Below, piece by piece: positions 1 through 8,232 of a DNA stretch of 29,196 nt; position 1 is the first letter of the stretch; each line of letters begins with the position of its first letter. Below the pieces are notes generated by a model. The model searched no databases. It was not told the DNA's origin and saw only the letters and a list, made by a program, of their open reading frames with translations. The stretch is from JBOZRQ01 sp050789255 (lineage in GTDB: Bacteria; Bacillota; Sulfobacillia; Symbiobacteriales; Symbiobacteriaceae). A program made the position numbers and the translations under genes. The stretch spans positions 1 to 29,196 of the forward strand of contig JBOZRQ010000045.1 of NCBI GenBank assembly GCA_050789255.1, in the 5' to 3' direction.

Positions 1-46
1 ACCCACCTTCGCTTATAAGCCATCTAAATACCCCGTAAACGAGAAG

Positions 47-89
47 AACCCTCTCAACGGACCCTTTTCAGGTGTCCATTGAGAGGGTT
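47..89 (-). terminator. Rho-independent terminator of the dehydrogenase gene
   Basis: Long inverted repeat: AACCCTCTCAACGGACCC at 47-64 pairs with GGTGTCCATTGAGAGGGTT at 71-89 around a six-base loop. It lies 30 bases past the stop codon of the minus-strand dehydrogenase gene. There is no strong T-run on the minus strand, so termination rests on the stem. Confidence 0.7.
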
Positions 90-119
90 TCAGTTCACTT
101 AAGCGCAGGGTCTCTTTTT

Positions 120-1088
120 TCACCCTTTGCTGACCTCAATGACGACCTTTCCCTTGGTGCGCCAACCTTCCAGGTGCCGGTGAGCCGCCGCGATCTGCTC
201 CAGCGGGTACGTCTTCTCGATCACGGGCCGCAGCTTTCCTTCCGCCATGAGCCCGCCCAGGAAGTCCATGTCGCCGGCCTTGAACTTGGCAATATGGATT
301 TTGGCCTTCTTACGCCCGGGCAGCAACGGGCTCAGCGCGATCTGCAGCGGGTGATACTTGGGGTAGAGGAAGTGCTCGGATATGTACACGCCCGTCTCGG
401 TGAGCGCCGGTCGGCAGCTGAAGTAGGTTCGCTTGCCCACCGCATCCAAGATGATGTCGTACTTCCGGCCGTTTGCCGCGAAGTTCTCCTTGGTGTAATC
501 AATCACATCATCCGCCCCGAGCTCCCCCACCCAGGGGAGGTTCGCGGTGCTGCAAACGGCGTCTACCGTGCCGGCCCCCAGGGCCCTGGCCAACTGAACC
601 GCCAGATGCCCGATGCCCCCGGATGCACCGTAGACCAGCACTTTCTGGCCCGGCTGTATCTGAGCGACGTCCCGTAGGGCTTGCAGCGCCGTCAGTGCCG
701 CTACGGGTACGGCCGCTGCCTGCTCAAAGGTCATGTTCTCCGGCAGCAAGCTAAGGGACTTCTGGCCGGATACCGCGTATTCCGCGTGGGTGCCGCGGCC
801 GCCTCCGAAGACCCGATCGCCAACCTTGAACCGGGTGACGTTCACTCCGACGGCCTCCACCGTACCTGCGAGATCCGTCCCCAGGATCTCCTGCTTCGGT
901 TTCGTAAGGCCCGAGATGAACCTGCCGATCAAGTACGATCCTCTTCGCATGTGATAGTCAGCGGGGTTGACCGAAGCGTAACGGACCCGCACCAATACCT
1001 GATGGTCTTCCAGGGCGGACGGCTGCTCGACATTCTCAATCTTCAGCACCTCCGGAGGACCATACGCATGGCAAACGGCTGCTCTCAT
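120..1088 (-). CDS. NAD(P)-dependent alcohol dehydrogenase / quinone-oxidoreductase-like protein (MDR family)
   Basis: Cytosolic 322-residue protein of the medium-chain dehydrogenase/reductase superfamily, quinone oxidoreductase branch, expected to use NADPH to reduce quinones or activated double bonds, or to act on alcohols. Visible features are the GroES-like N-terminal domain (residues about 1-115, with SVNPADYHMRRG), the family stretch GTDLAGTVEAVG, the dinucleotide-binding motif VLVYGASGGIGHLAVQLA near residue 150, and the usual C-terminal KGKVVIEV. The cysteine-rich structural zinc loop of classical alcohol dehydrogenases is absent, which fits the zinc-free branch. The ATG start has a GGAGGG site 8 bases upstream. 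The gene stands alone with its own terminator. The substrate cannot be told from sequence. Confidence 0.88.
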   Translation of the reverse strand: MRAAVCHAYGPPEVLKIENVEQPSALEDHQVLVRVRYASVNPADYHMRRGSYLIGRFISGLTKPKQEILGTDLAGTVEAVGVNVTRFKVGDRVFGGGRGTHAEYAVSGQKSLSLLPENMTFEQAAAVPVAALTALQALRDVAQIQPGQKVLVYGASGGIGHLAVQLARALGAGTVDAVCSTANLPWVGELGADDVIDYTKENFAANGRKYDIILDAVGKRTYFSCRPALTETGVYISEHFLYPKYHPLQIALSPLLPGRKKAKIHIAKFKAGDMDFLGGLMAEGKLRPVIEKTYPLEQIAAAHRHLEGWRTKGKVVIEVSKG

Positions 1089-1194
1089 CCGGTCATCCCT
1101 CCACGCTCTCTTCTGACGATTTAGACTGCTTGACCTGTCGATTTCGTTCGCTGCTCAGCTTATTTCCGACGCGGGGGGACAGCACACATAAAGA

Positions 1195-1224
1195 GGCCCT
1201 GCGCTTTGTGTTGAGCGCAGGGCC
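1195..1224 (-). terminator. Rho-independent terminator of the ArsR-MFS-kinase operon
   Basis: GGCCCTGCGCT (1195-1205) pairs perfectly with AGCGCAGGGCC (1214-1224). It is five bases beyond the stop of the APH-like kinase, and on the minus strand the stem is followed by a T-containing CTCTTTATG tract. Confidence 0.85.
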
Positions 1225-1229
1225 GTTGT

Positions 1230-2174
1230 TTATTTGCTCTCCAGCTCTCGCAGCGTGGACAGGAACGACCGCACCCGGCTCGGGACGAACGCCTCGCCCC
1301 AGATCGGGGTCATGTGGAGGATGTCGCCTGTGTCCCAGATCATCCGGGCCTTGAGCAGGGCGGGGAAGGCGTTTCGCTCGGCCTCGCTGAGCGGACGTAC
1401 GCTCTCGTAGCCCGCCAGCATGGCGCCGCGCTGCTCCTCCTCATCCGGGAGGGCGATGATCAGGTCATAGGCCCGCCAGCCATAGCCGACGATGTCAAAG
1501 TCGAAGAGGGTGAGGTTGCCGTCCGGAGTGAAGTGGCAGTTCCCGCTGTGCGGGTCGCCATGGATGATCCCCCAGACGCCGGGGGACTGGTCCAGCGCTT
1601 CCAGCTCCCTGCGGGCCCCGGCGGCGACCCTGTCCACGAAGGTGAACTCCTCCGGCGTCAGCCAGGGCTTCAGCCTGGGCAGCTGGCGGTCGATCAGGGC
1701 GCCGAGGTCGAGGCTGTACCGGGTGTGCGGAGTCTTGAAGCGGTCGCTGCTGACGTGCAAGCGGGCCAGGGTCTCCCCCAGCTTGAACCGCTGCTGCTCG
1801 GTCGCCTCCCGGGCCGGCTCGCCCTCGGCGTAGGTGAAGAGCGCATAGTGGCGGGCGCCCTCGGGCGCCTCCAGGGCGCCGAGCCGGTCCCCGCTCAGGC
1901 GGGGAAGCGCCCGGGAGACCGGGACGCCGTCCCGGTGGAGGTGTTCCAGCAGGTCGAGCTCGAAGCGGAAGTCGCCTTCGCCCCGCATCCAGTACTTCAG
2001 GGGCAGCGAGTGGTAGAGCCGGAAGATGTAGCGCTGCTCCCCGGCGGTAACCAGGTAGTGGTCGTTGAAGCTCCGGCGCATCAGGGTGCACGTAAGGGGC
2101 TCGGGAAGGCCGTACTCCTGCCCCACGAGCCTGCCTATATCCTCGGCGGCAAGCGTGCTGTAGAGCGGCCTCAT
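1230..2174 (-). CDS. APH-family phosphotransferase (aminoglycoside/RdoA-SrkA-like kinase)
   Basis: 314-residue cytosolic protein with the aminoglycoside-phosphotransferase/choline-kinase fold. The Brenner motif HGDPHSGN (near residue 205) supplies the catalytic Asp and the metal-binding Asn, and FDFDIVGYGWRAYDL about 18 residues later supplies the magnesium-binding Asp. The N-terminal lobe has RYIFRLY, a possible nucleotide-binding strand. Families with this fold phosphorylate antibiotics, homoserine, choline or proteins (SrkA/YihE). The lack of wider similarity to a named resistance enzyme and the phrase LIIALPDEEE favour the SrkA/HSK2-like group, but this is uncertain. The ATG overlaps the stop of the MFS gene by 4 bases, so translation is coupled and the kinase is the last gene of a three-gene operon under an ArsR-type repressor. 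Confidence 0.82.
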   Translation of the reverse strand: MRPLYSTLAAEDIGRLVGQEYGLPEPLTCTLMRRSFNDHYLVTAGEQRYIFRLYHSLPLKYWMRGEGDFRFELDLLEHLHRDGVPVSRALPRLSGDRLGALEAPEGARHYALFTYAEGEPAREATEQQRFKLGETLARLHVSSDRFKTPHTRYSLDLGALIDRQLPRLKPWLTPEEFTFVDRVAAGARRELEALDQSPGVWGIIHGDPHSGNCHFTPDGNLTLFDFDIVGYGWRAYDLIIALPDEEEQRGAMLAGYESVRPLSEAERNAFPALLKARMIWDTGDILHMTPIWGEAFVPSRVRSFLSTLRELESK

Positions 2175-3568
2175 CGGGCGAGCGCCTCCTCGGCCTTCCT
2201 CGCCGCCATCTGGTCGAGGTACTCCTTATCCTCCGCCCGCAGCATGTGCGGGTTGAAGAGCTGGGCGAGGCAGAAGAGGCCGAACATGGCGCCCATCACA
2301 GCGACCACCACGCCGGGGTTGAAGGCGCCGCCGGTGAAGCCGGCGAGGGCGGTGCCCAGGGGGGCCGTGAACTGGGCGATCAGCCGCCGCACGGAGAAGA
2401 CCCGGCCCTGGAGCTCCCGGGGGGTCTGGGTCTGCCAGATCGCCTGGGAGTGGGAGTTCATGATGGGGAGCATGCCCTGGATGAGGAAGACCATGGCCAC
2501 GCTGAGATAGAGCTGCGTGGAGAGGCCGTAGACGACCTGGACCACGGCGGCCAGGAACATAGGCACCAACACCCCGTAGACCCGGCGGCGCTTCAAGCCG
2601 CCCCAGGCGCTGACCGCGGCGCCGGCGATGAGCCCGCCGAAGCCGGTGGCCGAGCCCAACATTGCCAGCGCAGCCTCGAAGGTGAGGCCCCGGGCGCCCC
2701 AGTCGGCGGCCAGGTTGAACTTGACCAGCAGCGGCTGGAAGACGCCGATCGGGCTGGCCAGCAGGTTGGCCATGGCGAAGGTGCCCAGCAGCCACAGCAT
2801 GGGCGGCCGCCGGAAGATGTACAGGGCGCCCTCCCGGATATCGGCCCAGATCGACTTCTTGGGCTTTCCCCCGGAGGCGCTGAGGTCCTTGCGCTGGGGC
2901 GAGGGAATGTAGAGGAAGACCGGGACCAGGGCGGCCACGAAGAAGGTGACCGCATCGAGGGAGATGGCCAGGGCCGCCCCGTTGCTTAGTCCGCCGAGGA
3001 GGTCACCGAGCGTGGCGCCCAGGCTGCCTTGCCGGGCCAGGGCCGGCAGGGCGATGATCGAGGCCGCGAGGGCGGGGGAGAGGATGCCGGAGAGCGACCA
3101 GATCGACTGCATCATGCCGTTCGCCCGGGGCAGTTGGCTGTCGGGGACCAGCATGGAATAGGACGTGTCGAAGGAGGCGTTGTGGAAGGCGTCGCAAAAT
3201 GCCATCAGGACGGTTAGCCCGAGGAGCATCCAGAGCTGCACCGAACCGGTGGACATGAGCAGCGCCAGCAGCACCGTCAGACCGCCGTTGACGAGATCCG
3301 CCATGATCATGGTGCGCTTGCGGTCGTGCCGGTCGGCCCAGGCGCCGGCGAGCGGGCCGCTGAAGACCATCGGCAGGCCCCGGCACAGGGCGATCGCCGA
3401 GAGGGCGAAGGCCAGCTCCGCCTTTTGCTCGGGGGCGGCGTAGAGCACCTGGGTCAGGTAGATGCCGACGGCGAAGAAGGTCAAGGCGCTGCCGAAGACC
3501 GAGACGGACTGGGTGGACCAGAGGATCAGGAAGGTGCGGAAGCCGTTCTTGGGCGCTTGGTAGCTCAT
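2171..3568 (-). CDS. MFS transporter (MefA/EntS-like drug exporter)
   Basis: 465-residue major facilitator superfamily protein with about twelve hydrophobic segments. Motif A is visible between TM2 and TM3 as GAWADRHDRKR, and a second-half counterpart lies around GLKRRRVYG. The layout resembles the macrolide/enterobactin exporter group (MFS_3), proton-driven efflux pumps of the inner membrane. The start is ATG at 3568 with GGGAGGG just upstream; the frame is open further upstream to 3649, but that would overlap the repressor gene and lacks a better site. It lies one base after the repressor stop and overlaps the kinase gene downstream by 4 bases. Export of an antibiotic or other toxic compound is the likely role; the substrate is unknown. 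Confidence 0.88.
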   Translation of the reverse strand: MSYQAPKNGFRTFLILWSTQSVSVFGSALTFFAVGIYLTQVLYAAPEQKAELAFALSAIALCRGLPMVFSGPLAGAWADRHDRKRTMIMADLVNGGLTVLLALLMSTGSVQLWMLLGLTVLMAFCDAFHNASFDTSYSMLVPDSQLPRANGMMQSIWSLSGILSPALAASIIALPALARQGSLGATLGDLLGGLSNGAALAISLDAVTFFVAALVPVFLYIPSPQRKDLSASGGKPKKSIWADIREGALYIFRRPPMLWLLGTFAMANLLASPIGVFQPLLVKFNLAADWGARGLTFEAALAMLGSATGFGGLIAGAAVSAWGGLKRRRVYGVLVPMFLAAVVQVVYGLSTQLYLSVAMVFLIQGMLPIMNSHSQAIWQTQTPRELQGRVFSVRRLIAQFTAPLGTALAGFTGGAFNPGVVVAVMGAMFGLFCLAQLFNPHMLRAEDKEYLDQMAARKAEEALAR

Positions 3569-3569
3569 G

Positions 3570-4445
3570 CTAGCCCTCCCGGAGGTAGGCGCCCAGGCGG
3601 GCGCTGAGTAGATCGATCGCTGCTGGCCGGAGCGTGTAGCGGGTCCCATCCTCGCCGAGCTCCTGCACCTTGATCAGCCCCGCCACCCGCAGGGTGACCA
3701 GGTGGTGGTGGACCGTGCTCTTGGCCAGGCCCATTTCCCTCTGAACCTCGGTGAAGTTGAGGGAGCGGGAGGCGAGCAGGCGGAGGATTCGCAGGCGGCT
3801 GGTGTCCGCCAAGGCAGCGGTCAGCCGGCCGAGGCCCAGGGGCGGCGCCCCGGGTTCGGGCCGGGCGACCTCGGCCGGATAGGCGTAGAAGGACCAGCCG
3901 GGCAAGTGCAGGATGAGGTTGATCGGGCGGAAGTGGTACTGGGGAACCAGCACGACCCGGTCCAGCCCGGGAGCCGGCGCCACCTCGACGCCGCCGGTGG
4001 CCAGCTCGATCAGGTCGACCGGCGCCGTCGTGGGGACGAGGGAGCGCATGGCCTCGGCGTCCGCGGCGAGGGCCTCCAGCAATGCGGGGTCTGTCTTGCG
4101 GAAGTAATGCTCGTTCCAGGCGGTAAGCGCCTGCACCAGCGGGTCGAGGGCCGGACGGAAGTCGGAGCCGTCCTGCGAGATGACCTGGAGCTCCTGCTGA
4201 AACTGATCGGGGCTGAGGTCGGCGAGCCAGGGCAGGAACCGAACCGGGTCCGGGCAGCGGTGGATCAGGGGCAGCAGCATAGACGGGTCAAAGGCCTTGG
4301 GCAGTGTCGGGAGCTGCAGTCCTACAGACTCCACCCAACGGGCGTCCAGCTCCATCGACATGGGCCGGGGTCTGATGAGGAAAGAATTGAAGCTCACGAC
4401 CAGCTCGTGAGCGGCCGAGAAAGCCACCTCCACGCGATATGCCAC
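3570..4445 (-). CDS. ArsR-type winged-helix transcriptional repressor with large N-terminal domain
   Basis: 291 residues. The last ~90 residues form an ArsR-type winged helix (ALADTSRLRILRLLASRSLN, then EVQREMGLAKSTVHHHLVTL as the recognition region, then a wing GEDGTRYTL). The first ~200 residues are a ligand-sensing-like domain also found in ArsR regulators of efflux operons; no metal-binding cysteine cluster is seen, so this is probably not an arsenic sensor. The start is GTG at 4445 with GGAGG about 7 bases upstream. It is the first gene of the repressor-exporter-kinase operon, and a perfect 10-bp-arm palindrome covers its promoter, so autorepression relieved by a substrate of the exporter is the natural reading. 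That is inference. Confidence 0.85.
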   Translation of the reverse strand: MAYRVEVAFSAAHELVVSFNSFLIRPRPMSMELDARWVESVGLQLPTLPKAFDPSMLLPLIHRCPDPVRFLPWLADLSPDQFQQELQVISQDGSDFRPALDPLVQALTAWNEHYFRKTDPALLEALAADAEAMRSLVPTTAPVDLIELATGGVEVAPAPGLDRVVLVPQYHFRPINLILHLPGWSFYAYPAEVARPEPGAPPLGLGRLTAALADTSRLRILRLLASRSLNFTEVQREMGLAKSTVHHHLVTLRVAGLIKVQELGEDGTRYTLRPAAIDLLSARLGAYLREG

Positions 4446-4476
4446 GATGTTCGACCTCCATCGAACTCTGCAGTTG

Positions 4477-4513
4477 TGAGTTCGATCATAATCGAACTCA
4501 GATCGGAAAACAA
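4477..4513 (-). promoter_or_regulatory. Promoter and palindromic operator of the ArsR-type operon
   Basis: On the minus strand, TTGTTT (4508-4513) and TATGAT (4485-4490) are spaced by 17 bases. The palindrome TGAGTTCGAT-CATA-ATCGAACTCA at 4477-4500 has perfect 10-base arms and covers the -10 box. Further half-sites ATCGAACTC (4460-4468) and TTCGAC (4450-4455) lie between it and the start codon. TTCGAT/ATCGAA half-sites suit an ArsR-type winged-helix dimer. Confidence 0.72.
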
Positions 4514-4532
4514 GAGCAAAGTTGGGACGGTA

Positions 4533-4590
4533 TTGACGAATCTTCGTAGTTACAGTATAACTAGTTACAGTGTAAGTACTTACAGCGTAA
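4533..4590 (+). promoter_or_regulatory. PadR promoter with three 15-bp-spaced operator repeats
   Basis: TTGACG (4533-4538) and TATAAC (4556-4561) are separated by 17 bases, a good sigma-A promoter. TTACAGTRTAA-type repeats start at 4550, 4565 and 4580, exactly 15 bases apart: TTACAGTATAA, TTACAGTGTAA, TTACAGCGTAA. The first overlaps the -10 box and the others lie on the transcription start. Repeats 2 and 3 also form a near palindrome around GTAC. This is most simply autorepression by the adjacent PadR protein. Confidence 0.7.
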
Positions 4591-4612
4591 CTACCGGAAA
4601 GCGGGGAATCGC

Positions 4613-5116
4613 GTGATCAAAGAAGCCTTGCTGGGGCTTCTCGCTCAGCGGCCAATGCATGGCTACGACCTGAAACTGGCGCTGGATCAGGTGCTGGGAC
4701 GGACGTCGCCGGTCAACGTCGGGCAGGTTTACACGGCGATCAGCAAGCTGGAGAAGGAAGGGCTGATCTCCGCCCAGATGGTGGCCCGGGAGGAGAGGTC
4801 GGAGACGAAGGTCTTCTCCCTGACGCCCGCCGGGGAGGAGGAGCTCGGACGCTGGTTCGCGGCGCCCGTGGAGAAGGCGGACCTGCGAGATGAGCTGTTC
4901 TTGAAGCTGAGCCTCGCCAGGCGACGAGGGCGCGCCGAAGCGATGGCGATCATCCGCACGCAGCGGGCGGCCAACCTGGGAGCGATTCAGGAGTTGACGA
5001 TGCTGCTGTCTCAGTACGACCCGGATTCCGAGGTGACGCTGCTGATTGAGGGGGCCATCCTGCGCCTGGAGGCGGACCTGCGCTGGCTGGACCTGTGGGA
5101 GAGCCGTATTCACTAG
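4613..5116 (+). CDS. PadR family transcriptional regulator
   Basis: 167 residues. The N-terminal winged helix is typical of PadR: MIKEALLGLLAQRPMHGYDL, then a segment GQVYTAISKLEKEGLI and the wing SETKVFSLTPAGEEEL. The C-terminal half is the longer Vir_act_alpha_C-type helical dimerisation domain. PadR proteins repress efflux or stress genes and release DNA on binding small phenolics or drugs. GTG start at 4613 with only a weak purine site (GCGGGGA). It begins an operon with an ABC ATPase and an FtsX-type permease, so it probably controls that transporter. The upstream 15-bp repeats are candidate operators. Confidence 0.9.
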   Translation: MIKEALLGLLAQRPMHGYDLKLALDQVLGRTSPVNVGQVYTAISKLEKEGLISAQMVAREERSETKVFSLTPAGEEELGRWFAAPVEKADLRDELFLKLSLARRRGRAEAMAIIRTQRAANLGAIQELTMLLSQYDPDSEVTLLIEGAILRLEADLRWLDLWESRIH

Positions 5117-5130
5117 AGGAGGATTGCGCT

Positions 5131-5868
5131 GTGCTCATCTCTGCAGTCAATGTTGTACGAGAGTACCGAAGTGAAGGTGCGGTTCATCCGGCGGTGCGGG
5201 GGGTCTCCCTGAGGGTTGAGTCCGGGGAGTTCCTGGCGCTGATGGGTCCGTCGGGCTCGGGCAAATCCACGCTCCTGAACATGCTCGGCGGGATCGACCG
5301 CGCCGACAGCGGGGAGATCACCGTTGCCGGGGAGCGGGTGGACAGGCTCTCCGAGACGGGGCTGGCGCTCTTCCGCCGCCGGCATGTGGGCATTGTCTTT
5401 CAGTTCTTCAACCTGGTGGGCAACCTCGACGTGGTCAGCAACATCGAGCTCCCGGCACTGCTGGCAGGTGCGCCTGCCCAGCAGATTCGCAGCCGCTCCG
5501 CCGAGCTGATGGCCCAGTTGGGCATCGCCGAGTTCGCCCGGAAGATGCCCGGGCAGCTGAGCGGCGGGCAGCGCCAGCGGGTGGCGATCGCCCGGGCGCT
5601 GATCAACCGGCCGACGGTGCTGCTGGCCGACGAGCCGACGGGCGCCCTGGATCAGGAGTCCGGCCACGCCGTGCTCCAGCTCTTCCGGGAGGTACATAAG
5701 CAGGGGCAGACCATCGTGATGGTCACCCACGATCCCAAGGTTTCAGGCTTCGCCCAGCGCATTTTGACCATGCAGGACGGCAAGGTAGCCGGCGAGGTGC
5801 GGCCGGACCGGCAGGGCGCCGGGCGCATGGCCGAGCGGCTGCTGGGGCTCGGGGGGGAACTGCGATGA
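5131..5868 (+). CDS. ABC transporter ATP-binding protein (MacB/LolD type)
   Basis: 245 residues, a single ABC ATPase domain. Walker A is GPSGSGKST (near residue 40), the signature is LSGGQRQRVAIARAL, and Walker B is VLLADEPTGALD, the TGALD ending being typical of the MacB/LolD/BceA group that drives FtsX-like permeases. The D-loop/H-loop VMVTHD follows. I start it at GTG 5131, because AGAGGAGG lies 8 bases upstream and the residues after it match the family start; an ATG 36 bases earlier in the same frame would overlap the PadR gene. The stop overlaps the permease start by 4 bases. It acts on the cytoplasmic face of the membrane with that permease. Confidence 0.93.
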   Translation: MLISAVNVVREYRSEGAVHPAVRGVSLRVESGEFLALMGPSGSGKSTLLNMLGGIDRADSGEITVAGERVDRLSETGLALFRRRHVGIVFQFFNLVGNLDVVSNIELPALLAGAPAQQIRSRSAELMAQLGIAEFARKMPGQLSGGQRQRVAIARALINRPTVLLADEPTGALDQESGHAVLQLFREVHKQGQTIVMVTHDPKVSGFAQRILTMQDGKVAGEVRPDRQGAGRMAERLLGLGGELR

Positions 5869-8189
5869 GAGCTGTCCTCCGCAAGATGGCCGCCGACCTG
5901 GCCGGCCGGCCGTGGCAGTCCTCCCTGATCGTGCTGACGGTCGCCGCTGCCGCCGCCCTGCTCTACCTGGGGCTGGCGGTCCTGAGCGCCACGTCGGGCC
6001 CGTATGACAAGCAGCATGCCCGGGCGGACGGCGCCCACGCCTGGTTCTACCTGACCGGCGGGGAGAAGGGCGACGAGCTGGCCGCCCGCATCGCGGCGAT
6101 GCCCGAGGTACTCGCAGCGACCCCGGTCCGACCCCGGTGGACCACGAAGTTGGTCCTGACGCCCGAGAAGTCGCCCCGCATCGACGTGGCCGCTATGGCG
6201 CCCGGCCCACAGGAGTTTGATCGCTACCTGGTGGTGCAAGGGCGGGTGCTGGAGGCGGGCGACGCCGGCGACGGCGTGCTCGACGCTTCCTACGCACAGT
6301 TCCACGGGATTAAGGTCGGCGATCAGGTCTCCGTAGCGACCCTGTCCGGTCCCCGCACCGTCACCGTGGTCGGGCTGATGGCGGAGCCACGCATCTGCGT
6401 CTATCCCTCGTGCCAGGGAGTGCACCTGTACGTCCTGCCTGAGACCTTCGCTAGCCTGACCGAGGGCGTCAAGAAGAGTTACGTCGGGTTTGGTGTGAAA
6501 CTGAAGGATCCGGCTGCGGCCGACAAGTTCATCGTGGCGGCCAAGCGGCTGGAGAATGCGGATGCGAAGGTCCTGGACGCCCTGTCCTGGCTGCGGATCC
6601 GGTCGATCTACCGCAGCGAGAATGCACTGACTGTGTCCCTGATTCTGGTCGTCGGCACCACGGCGATCCTGGCTGCCGCCTTGATCATCGCCAATATCAT
6701 CGGCGGGGCGGTGCTCGGCCAGTTCCGGGAGATCGGGGTGCTGAAGGCGGTGGGCTACACGCCTGGTCAGGTGCTGCAACTCTTTGTGGGGCAGAACCTG
6801 GTGCTGGCTCTGGCTGGCGGGGCGGTCGGGGTGGGGGCAGGGCACCTGCTGGCCCGCCGGATGCTGGCAGCCCAATCGTTCAGCATGGGCGATCCGGACC
6901 TGCTTCGCTTCAAGGTCGGGGTGGCCGGCCTGGTGGTGCTCGCCGTGACGCTGGTGGGCGCCGTGTTCGCTGCCCTGGCCGCGTGGCGGGCCGTGGCGGT
7001 GCGCCCCTCGGAGGCGCTCGCCGGAGGCGTGGACCGGCCACGGGCCCGGGTGCCGCTGGCGGCCCGAATCCTGACGGCGTTGCGGGTGCCGGTGCCCGCA
7101 GTGCTCGGCGTAAAGGATGTGACCGCCAGACCGGCGAGGATGCTGCTCACGATGCTCAGCCTGGGCATCTGTCTGGTGACGCTGGCCATCAGCCTTGGCG
7201 CTAACAGCCTGTTCGGGCGGGTCCTGCAAGACCCGGCCTTCGTGGGCATGAACTTCGACCTGCAGATGAGCGCCGGGCTGATGCCGCCCGAGGAGGCCGA
7301 GCGGGCCGTGGCCTCGGAGGAGGCAATCGATGCCTACTACAGCGTCGCCTACCGGGCAGGCGTGCTCTCCGACTTCGACGACAACTTCTACATCCGGGCG
7401 CTGGGCGGCGACTGGGAGCGGTTCTCCTTCCCGATTACGGCCGGCCGGATGATCCAGGGGCCCGACGAGTTGGTCCTCGGGCCGGTCATCGCCGAGCGGC
7501 ACGGGCTGAAGGTCGGGCAGAAGGTGCGCATCCGGGTGGACGGCAAGGACCGTGAGGTCACGCTGGTCGGCACCTACCGGGCGCCCGACGAGGGCGGGGC
7601 GACGGGGATGATCACCCTGGAGACCTTGCGGCAGCTGGCGCCCGACCAGAAGGCCGGAAACTTCTTTGCCAAGGTGGCGGCGGGGACGACCCCGGAGGGC
7701 GCCCGTCAGGCGCTGCTGCGCCAGACCGATCACAAGCTGGACGTGGTCGTGGCGGTACTCCAGGTCCCGCCCTGGCTGGTGGAGGCCCTGGACATGATCA
7801 AGCTCCTGGCCTTCCTGATGGCGGGAATCGCCGGCCTGAGCGTGCTCAACACCGCCCTGCTCACCACGCGCGAGCAGATGCGCGAGGCGGGGATTCGCAA
7901 AGCCATTGGCATGACGCCGGCCCAGATCATGGCCGGCGCCGGCGCCGGAGGGCTTTGGCTGGGCCTGATGGGCGCCGTGATCGGGGTGCCAGGCGGGGCA
8001 TACGTCTACAAGGTGCTCGTCGACACCATGGGCCGGGTGACCGGCATCGGCGAGCTGGACGGCCGCCTGACCTGGCCCTACGCCTTGGCGATGGTCCTCA
8101 TCAGCATGGGTCTGGCCGTGGTGGCCGCCCTCCCGGCCGCCCTTTGGGCCGGGCGCCTGCCGACGGCACGGGTGTTGTACTCAGAGTGA
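5865..8189 (+). CDS. FtsX-like ABC transporter permease
   Basis: 774 residues with the duplicated FtsX plan: TM1 about 18-40, a large extracytoplasmic domain, three TM helices about 257-375, TM5 about 425-450, a second extracytoplasmic domain, and three TM helices about 645-765. The helix pairs carry the FtsX hallmark stretches (FREIGVLKAVGYTPGQV and REAGIRKAIGMTPAQI). Proteins of this plan work with a MacB/BceA-type ATPase by mechanotransmission to move lipids, peptides or lipoproteins or to confer peptide resistance. The start is coupled to the ATPase stop (ATGA). It is the last gene of a three-gene PadR-controlled operon with a strong terminator behind it. No membrane-fusion partner is encoded in the window. 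Confidence 0.9.
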   Translation: MRAVLRKMAADLAGRPWQSSLIVLTVAAAAALLYLGLAVLSATSGPYDKQHARADGAHAWFYLTGGEKGDELAARIAAMPEVLAATPVRPRWTTKLVLTPEKSPRIDVAAMAPGPQEFDRYLVVQGRVLEAGDAGDGVLDASYAQFHGIKVGDQVSVATLSGPRTVTVVGLMAEPRICVYPSCQGVHLYVLPETFASLTEGVKKSYVGFGVKLKDPAAADKFIVAAKRLENADAKVLDALSWLRIRSIYRSENALTVSLILVVGTTAILAAALIIANIIGGAVLGQFREIGVLKAVGYTPGQVLQLFVGQNLVLALAGGAVGVGAGHLLARRMLAAQSFSMGDPDLLRFKVGVAGLVVLAVTLVGAVFAALAAWRAVAVRPSEALAGGVDRPRARVPLAARILTALRVPVPAVLGVKDVTARPARMLLTMLSLGICLVTLAISLGANSLFGRVLQDPAFVGMNFDLQMSAGLMPPEEAERAVASEEAIDAYYSVAYRAGVLSDFDDNFYIRALGGDWERFSFPITAGRMIQGPDELVLGPVIAERHGLKVGQKVRIRVDGKDREVTLVGTYRAPDEGGATGMITLETLRQLAPDQKAGNFFAKVAAGTTPEGARQALLRQTDHKLDVVVAVLQVPPWLVEALDMIKLLAFLMAGIAGLSVLNTALLTTREQMREAGIRKAIGMTPAQIMAGAGAGGLWLGLMGAVIGVPGGAYVYKVLVDTMGRVTGIGELDGRLTWPYALAMVLISMGLAVVAALPAALWAGRLPTARVLYSE

Positions 8190-8193
8190 GCTG

Positions 8194-8228
8194 AAAGAGG
8201 GCGCCGCAACTTCTGCGGCGCCCTCTTT
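8194..8228. terminator. Bidirectional Rho-independent terminator
   Basis: AAAGAGGGCGCCGCA (8194-8208) and TGCGGCGCCCTCTTT (8214-8228) form a perfect 15-bp stem with A/T ends. It lies between the convergent permease gene and the 8233-8622 gene and can serve both. Confidence 0.9.
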
Positions 8229-8232
8229 GCAC

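Noticed and set aside
3569..3649. N-terminal extension of the MFS exporter
   Set aside because: The frame is open to 3649, but the extra residues would overlap the repressor gene, look like non-membrane low-complexity sequence, and the ATG at 3568 has the better ribosome site.
4550..4590. Short CRISPR-like array
   Set aside because: Repeats are only 11 bases with 4-base spacers and sit on a promoter; they are operator repeats.
5652..7733. Long open frame on the minus strand (693 codons) across the ABC permease gene
   Set aside because: It lies wholly opposite a well-supported FtsX-like gene, has low-complexity composition rich in Gly, Arg, His and Gln, and no family features. High GC makes such shadows common.
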